Shown in pieces: positions 1 through 6,229 of a stretch of DNA of 6,229 nt. Origin of the DNA: Mailhella sp. (GTDB lineage: Bacteria > Desulfobacterota > Desulfovibrionia > Desulfovibrionales > Desulfovibrionaceae). The notes beneath the pieces are model-generated. The model saw only the letters and a program-made list of their open reading frames with translations, ran no database searches and was not told where the DNA came from. Positions within the stretch are counted from its first letter, which is position 1, and each line of letters starts with the position of its first letter. The translations under genes and the position numbers were made by a program. The stretch covers positions 1 to 6,229 of the forward strand of contig JAHHTE010000126.1 of the NCBI GenBank assembly GCA_020024815.1. Reading direction: 5' to 3'.

Positions 1-53
1 ATATTAATTAGTTTGAAATATTTATAAAATAAAAATATTTTATATGGTAACAA

Positions 54-59
54 TATAAT
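54..59 (+). promoter_or_regulatory. Candidate -10 box upstream of the glutamine kinase gene
   Basis: A perfect TATAAT lies 21 bases before the start codon at 81. There is no recognisable -35 hexamer at the usual spacing; the region before it is A/T only. Campylobacterota sigma-70 promoters usually lack a conserved -35 and rely on T-rich upstream DNA, so this is compatible with a promoter. TATAAT is expected fairly often by chance in DNA this AT-rich, so the call is tentative. It would give a very short leader of about 15 bases. Confidence 0.4.
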
Positions 60-80
60 TTACTAATGTTAGGATAACTA

Positions 81-2540
81 ATGAGTTCACAAGTTTTATT
101 TACATCAAAAGCAGATACATTAAAAGTATTATATAATACAACTGAATTATTAATAGCCCCTTTATTTATTCTGAATTTTGAGGAATGGAAGAAATTACCT
201 GAAACTGTTTTGCAAGATTTTTGTCAATTCAAAAAAAATAAAATTACTAGAGAACTATTAGGTGAATGTATAGCATTAGACTTTTTTGCTGTTAGAAGTT
301 CAAGTGTTCATGAAGATACAAATGAAAATTCAGGTGCAGGTGCTTTTTTATCTATTTTAAATGTATTTGTTGATGAAAGTGGAAATTCATTACAAGAGTT
401 ATCATCAGCTATTAATAAAGTATTTAAGTCATATCCTATTGAAGATAATAGAAATCAAGTATTAATTCAGCCAATGATTCAAGCTGTTTTGTCAGGTGTA
501 ATTACAACACGAGTTTTAACTGATGGATCACCATATTATGTTATTAATTACGATGATGAATCAGGAAAAACAGATACAATAACAAGTGGTGTTGGAAGTA
601 GTAAAACTGTCTATGTATATAGAAATGCAAAATCATCTGATTTTGATTCTAATAGATTATATTCAATAGTTGAGTTTGCTAAAAAAATTGAAAAAATATG
701 TAATTCTGATAGTTTAGATATAGAATTTTGTATTGATAGTCAGGCAAATATTTATTTATTACAAGTTCGTCCATTATGCACACAAAGTCATTGGATTGAA
801 GGTGCTGATAAAAAAGTTTCACAAAATATTAATTATTTAATTGAATTTTTAGAAAGACGTATGAATTCACAAGTTGGTGTTTTTGGTAAAACAACTATTT
901 TAGGTTGTATGCCAGATTGGAATCCAGCTGAAATGATAGGTATTACTCCAAGACCTTTAGCAACAAGTTTATATCGATATTTTATTACAAAAAGAGTTTG
1001 GTCTAAGGCCCGTGAAATGATGGGGTATAGAACTATGCCTCCAGAAGAACTTATGATATTATTAGGTGGTAGACCCTATATTGATGTTCGATTAAGTTTT
1101 AATTCATTTCTTCCTGCTGGGTTAGATCATATTACAGGGGAAGCATTAGTTAATGCTTGGATAGATAGATTAAATGATAATCCACAATTACATGATAAAA
1201 TTGAATTTGAAATAGCACAAACTGCTATGACCTTTGCTTTTGAAGAACAATATAATAAATATTATGCAGGCTTACTTTCAAAAGAGAGAAAAGAGGAATT
1301 TAAACAAAAGTTATCTTTATTAACTGCAAATTGTCTAGATTTATCAAAACCTCACAATAAACTTTTTAGTTGTGAAAATTCTATGGCATGGGCTTTTGAT
1401 GCAATTGCAGAATTAAGTAATAGGCAAACATCTAGAGGTGATTATTTATTATCAATTCAAAAAACAAAAGAAAAATTGTTGCCTCAAATAGTATTATTAG
1501 CAGAAGAATGTAAAAATTTAGGAACAATAGCCTTTTCTATAATTGCTCGCCATGCTTTTATTGCAGAATCTTTATTGCGAAGTGCAATACAAAAAGGTGC
1601 ATTATCACAAGAAAGATACGCAGATTTGAAATTATCTATAAAAACAATTTCAGGTATAATGAGTGAAGATTTTCAAGGGGTACAACAAGGGTATCTTTCA
1701 CAAAAGACATTTATGGAAAAATATGGTCATTTAAGACCAAGTACGTATGATATTCTTTCTAGTAGGTATCTTGATAGAAAAGAAATTTTTGCTGGTTCAA
1801 TAAGTCATGAGTTTCAACATAATATAGCAGCGTTTAAATTTACAGCAAAAGAAAAAAGAAATATTGAAAAACTTCTTGATGAGGCAAAATTACCTTCAAG
1901 TATTAATAATTTTCATGAATATATTATTAATGCAATATCAGGTAGAGAATATGCAAAATTTGTTTTTACAAAAAATATTTCAGAGATAATTGAATTAATA
2001 GCAAAATTTGGTGAAAGTTATGGATTAGATCGAGATATAATGTCTTATCTTGATGTGCGTGATATTATGGAATGGTCAAGTCAGGCTCTTTTACAAGATC
2101 CTCAAGATTATTTTAGAAATTTAGCTAAAAAAGGAAAAGATGATTTTGATATTGGAAGAAGTCTTAAACTTGGCTATTTAATTCGTTCTTCTAGAGATAT
2201 ATTTATTGTTCCACAACATAGAAATGCACCTAATTTTGTGGGGAGTGGACAAATCGAAGCTCCAATTTGTAAATTAAGTGCAACTAGTTCTTGTGCTGAA
2301 CAATTAGATAACTGTGTTATTTGTATAGAAAGTGCTGATCCTGGATTTGATTGGATATTTACAAGAAATATTGCTGGATTGGTTACAAAGTTTGGTGGAA
2401 CTAATTCACATATGGCTATACGTTGTGCTGAATATGGATTACCAGCAGCAATAGGTGTAGGGGAATTGCTTTTTGAAAAAATTTCGCAAGCAAAGAAATG
2501 TCTTTTAAATGTTGATGCAAATGTTATTGTACCTATGTAA
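81..2540 (+). CDS. L-glutamine kinase of MeOPN biosynthesis (PEP-synthase-like, Cj1418 type)
   Basis: 819-residue cytoplasmic enzyme of the PEP synthase/PPDK family. The C. jejuni relative Cj1418 uses ATP to phosphorylate the side-chain amide of L-glutamine, the first committed step to phosphoramidate. The N-terminal ATP-grasp part shows VRSSS at 71-75, ED at 78-79, SGAGAFLSILNV at 84-95, and the DIEFCID (213-219) and LQVRP (227-231) strands that end this fold. A long middle region (about 240-700) has no motif I can name. The C-terminal swivelling phosphohistidine domain carries GGTNSH at 772-777, making His777 the expected phospho-carrier, followed by CAEYGLPAA. The PEP-binding TIM barrel of true PEP synthase is absent, arguing against a central-metabolism role. 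The start at 81 has AGGA at 71-74 with a six-base spacer. The stop overlaps the next start, so the two are probably translationally coupled. Family is clear; substrate is inferred from the neighbours. Confidence 0.9.
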   Translation: MSSQVLFTSKADTLKVLYNTTELLIAPLFILNFEEWKKLPETVLQDFCQFKKNKITRELLGECIALDFFAVRSSSVHEDTNENSGAGAFLSILNVFVDESGNSLQELSSAINKVFKSYPIEDNRNQVLIQPMIQAVLSGVITTRVLTDGSPYYVINYDDESGKTDTITSGVGSSKTVYVYRNAKSSDFDSNRLYSIVEFAKKIEKICNSDSLDIEFCIDSQANIYLLQVRPLCTQSHWIEGADKKVSQNINYLIEFLERRMNSQVGVFGKTTILGCMPDWNPAEMIGITPRPLATSLYRYFITKRVWSKAREMMGYRTMPPEELMILLGGRPYIDVRLSFNSFLPAGLDHITGEALVNAWIDRLNDNPQLHDKIEFEIAQTAMTFAFEEQYNKYYAGLLSKERKEEFKQKLSLLTANCLDLSKPHNKLFSCENSMAWAFDAIAELSNRQTSRGDYLLSIQKTKEKLLPQIVLLAEECKNLGTIAFSIIARHAFIAESLLRSAIQKGALSQERYADLKLSIKTISGIMSEDFQGVQQGYLSQKTFMEKYGHLRPSTYDILSSRYLDRKEIFAGSISHEFQHNIAAFKFTAKEKRNIEKLLDEAKLPSSINNFHEYIINAISGREYAKFVFTKNISEIIELIAKFGESYGLDRDIMSYLDVRDIMEWSSQALLQDPQDYFRNLAKKGKDDFDIGRSLKLGYLIRSSRDIFIVPQHRNAPNFVGSGQIEAPICKLSATSSCAEQLDNCVICIESADPGFDWIFTRNIAGLVTKFGGTNSHMAIRCAEYGLPAAIGVGELLFEKISQAKKCLLNVDANVIVPM

Positions 2541-3178
2541 TGCTTATGTGTAAAATTATTGGAATATCATCACGGTTAACTAAACTTCCTTATGAAGAAA
2601 GAGATAGTTTAGCTTTAGATTGGCATAATTTTTTTAGAAAAGTTTTGCCTGATTATTCATGGCTTATTATACCTAATGATAAAAAAAATGTAGAATTACT
2701 TTGTAATAATATATCTTTTTCTGGTTTTATTTTGTCAGGAGGAGATGATATTGGCTTGTATAAAGAAAGAGATAAAACAGAAACTTTTTTACTTGATTAT
2801 GCTATGAATAATTCTTTGCCTCTTGTTGGAGTTTGTCGAGGGGCACAGATGATAAATACATACTTTGGTGGATCATTACAGAAATTTTTAGAAGCAACGC
2901 ATGTTGCAACAAAGCATAAAATTTCTTTATTGTCTTCATATTATGCTGATGTTGATGAAGTTGAAGTAAATTCATATCATAATTTTGGTATTTTTGAAGA
3001 TAATTTAGCTCAATATTTAAATACTTTTGCTTATAAGAATGAGGAAAATGGGCAAAAGTCTATTGAAGGCTTTATACATAAAAATTTACCAATTTATGGT
3101 GTAATGTGGCATCCAGAACGTGAAAAAATAATAACAACGTTAGATAAACAATTTTTTCAAAAAATATTTGAGGGATAG
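2540..3178 (+). CDS. Class I glutamine amidotransferase, probable gamma-glutamyl-CDP-amidate hydrolase (Cj1417 type)
   Basis: 212-residue stand-alone GATase1-fold hydrolase. The C. jejuni relative Cj1417 cleaves CDP-L-glutamine to cytidine diphosphoramidate and L-glutamate. The nucleophile elbow GVCRGAQMIN places the catalytic Cys at 99; the C-terminal WHPERE gives His191 and Glu193, completing the Cys-His-Glu triad. LSGGDD (66-70 region) is the usual oxyanion-side loop of gamma-glutamyl hydrolases such as PuuD, and NSYHNFG (His147) is also family-typical. No synthase domain is attached, which fits a hydrolase and not an ammonia-channelling amidotransferase. The ATG at 2540 shares its A with the TAA stop of the glutamine kinase (TAATG) and has no good Shine-Dalgarno sequence, suggesting termination-reinitiation. 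An ATG at 2546 is an equally possible start, two residues shorter. Without context it could be called a PuuD-like hydrolase; the flanking genes make the CDP-amidate role much more likely. Confidence 0.88.
   Translation: MLMCKIIGISSRLTKLPYEERDSLALDWHNFFRKVLPDYSWLIIPNDKKNVELLCNNISFSGFILSGGDDIGLYKERDKTETFLLDYAMNNSLPLVGVCRGAQMINTYFGGSLQKFLEATHVATKHKISLLSSYYADVDEVEVNSYHNFGIFEDNLAQYLNTFAYKNEENGQKSIEGFIHKNLPIYGVMWHPEREKIITTLDKQFFQKIFEG
3171..3175 (+). promoter_or_regulatory. Shine-Dalgarno AGGGA deciding the cytidylyltransferase start
   Basis: AGGGA lies within the last codons of the amidotransferase gene, four bases before the ATG at 3180. It supports 3180 over the upstream in-frame TTG at 3168, which would lie before this site and has no ribosome-binding sequence of its own. 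Confidence 0.7.
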
Positions 3179-3179
3179 T

Positions 3180-3947
3180 ATGAATAATCTTCAAGCTGTT
3201 ATTTTAGCTGCAGGACGTGGTTCAAGAATGTGTGCTTTAACAAAAGATAAACCTAAATGTATGCTTGAACTTTTAGGAAAACCTCTTTTACATTGGCAGC
3301 TTGAAAGTCTTCATTCTGCTGGAATTAATGATATTTTGGTTGTTCGTGGATATAAAGCAGATCTCTTAAATGGTAATTTTAAAACTATTGATAATCAAAG
3401 ATGGGCTGAAACAAATATGGTAAGTAGCTTACAATGTGCATTACCATCTTTAAAGGATAAAACAATTATTATTTCTTACGCAGATATTGTTTATAGTCCA
3501 CGCCATGTTGAAAATTTGATTTCAGCTCAAGGTGATATTTGTTTAACGTATGATACATTATGGCAAGATTTATGGGCATATAGAGCAGAAGGCACAACAG
3601 ATGATATTTTAGCTGATGCAGAAACTTTTAAGCAAAAAGATGGACGATTAATTGAAATTGGTAAGAAACCCCAAAGTCTTGACGAAGTTCAAGGGCAATA
3701 TATGGGATTAATTAAATTAACTCCAAAAGGTATTCAAACTTTATTAGATATTTTTGCTGAATTAGGACAAGAAAAAGTTGATAAATTAGATATGACCTCA
3801 TTACTTTCATTAATATTAGATAAGAATATTGCTATTACAACTGTGCCTATTGTTGGTGCATGGTGTGAAAGTGATACTCAAGAAGATATTCAAAAATATG
3901 AAAAGGCCTTACAGTCTAAAACATGGAAACATGATTGGAGAATGTAA
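3180..3947 (+). CDS. CTP:phosphoglutamine cytidylyltransferase (Cj1416 type)
   Basis: 255-residue sugar-nucleotidyltransferase-fold enzyme. The C. jejuni relative Cj1416 couples L-glutamine phosphate with CTP, releasing pyrophosphate and giving CDP-L-glutamine. The N-terminus LAAGRGSRM (9-17) with KDKPKCM (Lys26) is the nucleotide/pyrophosphate signature. NMVSSL (79-84) resembles the LicC-type choline-phosphate cytidylyltransferases, YADIVY supplies a metal-binding Asp at 102, and WCESDTQED (228-236) matches the second metal site near the C-terminus of LicC-like enzymes. There are no extra domains or acyltransferase repeats. An in-frame TTG at 3168 would add four residues, but ATG 3180 has AGGGA just upstream and starts one base after the previous stop, so I prefer it. 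Together with the kinase and amidotransferase genes it forms a tight three-gene unit ordered by substrate chemistry only in part (kinase, hydrolase, cytidylyltransferase). Without the context it could be read as a LicC-like phosphocholine enzyme. Confidence 0.88.
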   Translation: MNNLQAVILAAGRGSRMCALTKDKPKCMLELLGKPLLHWQLESLHSAGINDILVVRGYKADLLNGNFKTIDNQRWAETNMVSSLQCALPSLKDKTIIISYADIVYSPRHVENLISAQGDICLTYDTLWQDLWAYRAEGTTDDILADAETFKQKDGRLIEIGKKPQSLDEVQGQYMGLIKLTPKGIQTLLDIFAELGQEKVDKLDMTSLLSLILDKNIAITTVPIVGAWCESDTQEDIQKYEKALQSKTWKHDWRM

Positions 3948-3976
3948 AAGAATTTTATAAAATTTGTTGTTATTAA

Positions 3977-4032
3977 ATAGTTATAATTTGATAATAATGA
4001 ATATGTGCTTTACAAATAATTTTTATAACTAT
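3977..4032. repeat. 10-base inverted repeat in the intergenic gap
   Basis: ATAGTTATAA at 3977-3986 is exactly complementary to TTATAACTAT at 4023-4032, separated by 36 bases. It is almost all A/T and the spacing is long for a hairpin. It could be an operator half-site pair or chance; I see no known regulator site in it. Confidence 0.3.
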
Positions 4033-4096
4033 GCATAATAAAAATTTATGGGTAGTTTTATAATCAATAAAAATATAATTTATAAAAAATAAAATT

Positions 4097-4101
4097 AGGA
4101 G
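4097..4101 (+). promoter_or_regulatory. Shine-Dalgarno AGGAG for methyltransferase 1
   Basis: AGGAG stands six bases before ATG 4108. This is the best ribosome-binding site for the methyltransferase gene and shows that translation starts upstream of the CT tract, not at the internal ATG at 4281, which has no such site. Confidence 0.75.
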
Positions 4102-4107
4102 AATAAA

Positions 4108-4883
<776 letters not shown>

Positions 4884-4885
4884 TT

Positions 4886-4911
4886 TGATACCATGCTTTT
4901 TCATGGTATCA
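4886..4911 (+). promoter_or_regulatory. Perfect 10-bp hairpin just after methyltransferase 1
   Basis: TGATACCATG (4886-4895) pairs exactly with CATGGTATCA (4902-4911) across a six-base loop CTTTTT. It begins three bases after the stop codon of methyltransferase 1. The downstream side is ATTCTAAGGAG with no U run, so it is not a standard intrinsic terminator on this strand. Its right arm can instead pair with the start region of methyltransferase 2, so I read it as one half of a possible RNA switch. Confidence 0.65.
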
Positions 4912-4933
4912 TTCTAAGGAGATACCATGAAAA
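4898..4933 (+). promoter_or_regulatory. Competing 13-bp helix over the methyltransferase 2 start codon
   Basis: TTTTCATGGTATC (4898-4910) is fully complementary to GATACCATGAAAA (4921-4933). The latter contains ATG 4927-4929. The loop ATTCTAAGGA (4911-4920) carries most of the Shine-Dalgarno sequence AAGGAG (4916-4921). This helix would hide the start codon and excludes the upstream 10-bp hairpin, since both use 4902-4910. The complementarity is seen directly; a regulatory role is inferred. Confidence 0.55.
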
Positions 4934-5679
4934 CAGAATGGGATTACACAAGTTTGGCTGATGCATATTTAGAACGTCCTGATTATGCACCTAATGCAAT
5001 TTCTAAACTTTTAGAAATTGCAGGTGTAAAAAAAGGGGATAAAGTATGTGATATCGGTGCAGGTGTTGCACATTTAACTTTACCTTTAGCTGAATATGGT
5101 TGCATTGTTGAAGCTGTTGAGCCTAATGATGCAATGAGAGCAAATGGTATAAAAAGAACAGAAAAATATACAACAGTTTCTTGGTATGAGGGGACAGGAG
5201 AAAATACTACCCGTGCAACAGGAGATTTTGATTTTGTAACTTTTGGTTCTTCTTTTAATGTTTGTGATAGACAAAAAGCTCTTGAAGAAACATATCGTTT
5301 ATTAAAATCAAAAAAATTCTTTACTTGTATGTGGAATCATAGAGAATTAGAAGATCCAATTCAAAAATCTATTGAAAATATTATTAAAAAATATATTTCT
5401 GATTATGGTTATGGTACACGTCGTGAAGATCAAACTGACGTTATTAATAATTCAGGTTTGTTTGTAAATTGTCAATATGTTGAAGGAACAGTTAAACATA
5501 CTCAACAAATTGAAAAAGTAGTAGAAGCATGGCGTTCACATGCGACTTTACAAAGACAAGCTCAAGATAAATTTTATCCAATTGTAAATGAAATTGAAGA
5601 ATATTTAAAATCATTACACACAGATAGTATTGAAATTCCATATACTACTAGAGCTTGGATTGCTCAAAGAAAAGATTAA
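4927..5679 (+). CDS. SAM methyltransferase-like protein 2 (Cj1419/Cj1420-like paralogue)
   Basis: 250-residue class I methyltransferase-fold protein, intact and without a simple repeat. CDIGAGVAHL (41-50) is the motif I position, VEAVEPNDAMR (61-71) gives the acidic residue Glu65 after strand two, and FDFVTFGSSF (101-110) the strand-four region. It is a paralogue of methyltransferase 1: both share VEPNDAMR, a similar N-terminus (LA-DY/AY, RP-Y) and the C-terminal TRAW-A. It departs from the family consensus: the third Gly of motif I is Ala47, SFHWAD is replaced by SFNVCD, and LKPGG by LKSKK (126-130). It may still methylate the phosphoramidate or a precursor, or act as a partner of methyltransferase 1. 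The start has AAGGAG at 4916-4921 with a five-base spacer, and lies inside a potential 13-bp RNA helix. It follows methyltransferase 1 by 43 bases and precedes the kinase gene by 21. Exact substrate unknown. Confidence 0.85.
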   Translation: MKTEWDYTSLADAYLERPDYAPNAISKLLEIAGVKKGDKVCDIGAGVAHLTLPLAEYGCIVEAVEPNDAMRANGIKRTEKYTTVSWYEGTGENTTRATGDFDFVTFGSSFNVCDRQKALEETYRLLKSKKFFTCMWNHRELEDPIQKSIENIIKKYISDYGYGTRREDQTDVINNSGLFVNCQYVEGTVKHTQQIEKVVEAWRSHATLQRQAQDKFYPIVNEIEEYLKSLHTDSIEIPYTTRAWIAQRKD

Positions 5680-5700
5680 TTAAATAAAAGGAAAAAGAGT

Positions 5701-6210
5701 ATGTGTAAAAAAGTTGGAACAGTTTTTTGGATAACAGGATTATCTGGGGCAGGTAAAACAACGCTTTCGCATGCTCTTTTACCTTTTTTAGAAAATACAA
5801 TCTTTTTAGATGGTGATGAGTTAAGAGAAATTTTTGGAACTGTTTATGAACTTGGTTTTGACGATGAAACTCGAAAAAAATTAGGTTTTGCTTATGCTAA
5901 GTTATGTAATAATTTGGCAAAACAAGGCTATAATGTTATTATTGCAACAATTTGTATGTATCATGATGTTCATAAACATAATAGAGATATTATAAAAAAT
6001 TATTGTGAAATTTTTATAGATGTTTCAGAAGAAACAAGAATAAAACGAGATCCTAAAGGACTATATAAAGCTCAACAGCAAGGTCTTGTTAAAAATATGG
6101 TTGGTTCAAAAAAAGTTGAATTTCCATTAAATCCAACTATCTATATTTCAGAAAAAGAAACTTTAGAACAAGCAAAAAATAAAATTTTGTCATATATTAA
6201 TAATAATTAA
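5701..6210 (+). CDS. Cytidine diphosphoramidate kinase (APS-kinase family, Cj1415 type)
   Basis: 169-residue P-loop kinase of the CysC (adenylylsulfate kinase) family. The C. jejuni relative Cj1415 phosphorylates the 3'-hydroxyl of cytidine diphosphoramidate, giving 3'-phospho-cytidine-5'-diphosphoramidate, the likely donor for transfer. Seen here: Walker A GLSGAGKTT (13-21), FLDGDELRE (35-43), typical of the substrate-binding loop, and RDPKGLYKAQ (116-125), the lid sequence of APS kinases, then NPTIYIS near the C-terminus. The length is slightly shorter than standard CysC. No sulfurylase or other sulfate-activation gene is nearby and all other genes are MeOPN genes, so sulfate activation is the less likely role. 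AAGGA at 5688-5692 stands eight bases before ATG 5701. It follows methyltransferase 2 by 21 bases with no terminator between, so it is probably co-transcribed and may be subject to polarity when methyltransferase 1 is OFF. Confidence 0.9.
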   Translation: MCKKVGTVFWITGLSGAGKTTLSHALLPFLENTIFLDGDELREIFGTVYELGFDDETRKKLGFAYAKLCNNLAKQGYNVIIATICMYHDVHKHNRDIIKNYCEIFIDVSEETRIKRDPKGLYKAQQQGLVKNMVGSKKVEFPLNPTIYISEKETLEQAKNKILSYINNN

Positions 6211-6229
6211 AGAAATTATTTACCGCGGA

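Larger units (their letters stand above)
3948..4107 (+). promoter_or_regulatory. 160-base AT-rich gap with candidate promoters for the methyltransferase/kinase half
   Basis: This is the only sizeable gap in the window. It contains three exact TATAAT boxes at 3982-3987, 4059-4064 and 4074-4079; the second, preceded by T-rich DNA, would give a leader of roughly 35 bases before ATG 4108, the third about 20. It also holds an AT-only palindrome at 3951-3964 and a 10-base inverted repeat (3977-3986 with 4023-4032). No GC-rich hairpin with a U run is seen, so there is no convincing terminator for the upstream genes. I infer a second transcription start here, but chance TATAAT matches are expected in such DNA. 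Confidence 0.45.

Noticed and set aside
23..44. 8-base inverted repeat (TATAAAAT with ATTTTATA) in the leader
   Set aside because: It is all A/T with a short stem, easily expected by chance in this DNA, and no upstream gene is visible to which it could be a terminator.
3168..3179. TTG start at 3168 for the cytidylyltransferase
   Set aside because: ATG 3180 has AGGGA just upstream and gives the usual N-terminus directly before the LAAGRGSRM motif.
4886..4911. Intrinsic terminator after methyltransferase 1
   Set aside because: The stem is perfect but only moderately GC-containing and is followed by ATTCTAAGG, not a U run; the next genes follow closely on the same strand.
5086..5274. 62-codon open frame on the minus strand
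   Set aside because: It lies wholly inside methyltransferase 2 on the opposite strand, has no recognisable domain, and its Cys/Ile/Ser-rich composition is typical of antisense reading of AT-rich coding DNA.
5701..6210. Adenylylsulfate kinase of sulfate assimilation
   Set aside because: The fold is APS-kinase-like, but there are no sulfate-activation neighbours and it sits with the other three phosphoramidate donor genes, matching the Cj1415 role.
6202..6220. 7-base hairpin at the end of the kinase gene
   Set aside because: The stem AATAATT/AATTATT is all A/T, overlaps the stop codon and has no proper U run; too weak to call a terminator.
6223..6229. GC-rich CCGCGGA at the very end of the window
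   Set aside because: It stands out against the AT-rich background and could be the edge of a neighbouring gene or RNA, but seven bases at a cut edge cannot support any call.

Overview
The window is a strongly AT-rich (about 30% GC by eye), densely packed, single-strand gene cluster. I recognise it as a biosynthesis cluster for the O-methyl phosphoramidate (MeOPN) modification of surface polysaccharide, the pathway characterised in Campylobacter jejuni as Cj1415-Cj1420. The AT richness, the preference for TTA/AAA/ATT codons, the pathway itself and a phase-variable simple repeat all suggest a Campylobacterota bacterium. A CT-dinucleotide switch, rather than the poly-G typical of C. jejuni, leans towards a Helicobacter-like relative. 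This assignment is inference, since there is no rRNA or other marker gene in the window.

Layout, all on the + strand: 1-80 leader with a TATAAT box; 81-2540 L-glutamine kinase (PEP-synthase-like, Cj1418 type); 2540-3178 class I amidotransferase acting as gamma-glutamyl-CDP-amidate hydrolase (Cj1417 type), stop/start overlapped with the first gene; 3180-3947 CTP:phosphoglutamine cytidylyltransferase (Cj1416 type), one base after the previous stop; 3948-4107 AT-rich gap with several TATAAT boxes; 4108-4883 SAM methyltransferase 1, interrupted by a (CT)15 tract that puts it out of frame; 4884-4926 short gap with a strong inverted repeat and a third copy of its arm over the next start codon; 4927-5679 methyltransferase 2, an intact but divergent paralogue; 5701-6210 APS-kinase-like cytidine diphosphoramidate kinase (Cj1415 type).

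Together the genes make a phosphoramidate donor. Glutamine is phosphorylated on its side-chain amide, transferred to CMP to give CDP-glutamine, hydrolysed to cytidine diphosphoramidate plus glutamate, and phosphorylated on the 3'-hydroxyl of the ribose. The methyltransferases are the candidates for adding the O-methyl group. The transferase that puts the group on the polysaccharide is not in the window. All four characterised enzyme steps are present, but the methyltransferase pair sits between the cytidylyltransferase and the final kinase, unlike the C. jejuni order as I recall it.

The most interesting features are the CT-repeat ON/OFF switch in methyltransferase 1 (OFF as sequenced, ON after loss of one CT or gain of two), and the methyltransferase 1/2 junction. 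There one RNA segment can pair either with an upstream arm next to the stop of methyltransferase 1 or with a 13-base segment containing the start codon of methyltransferase 2. This could link expression of methyltransferase 2 to the phase state of methyltransferase 1.
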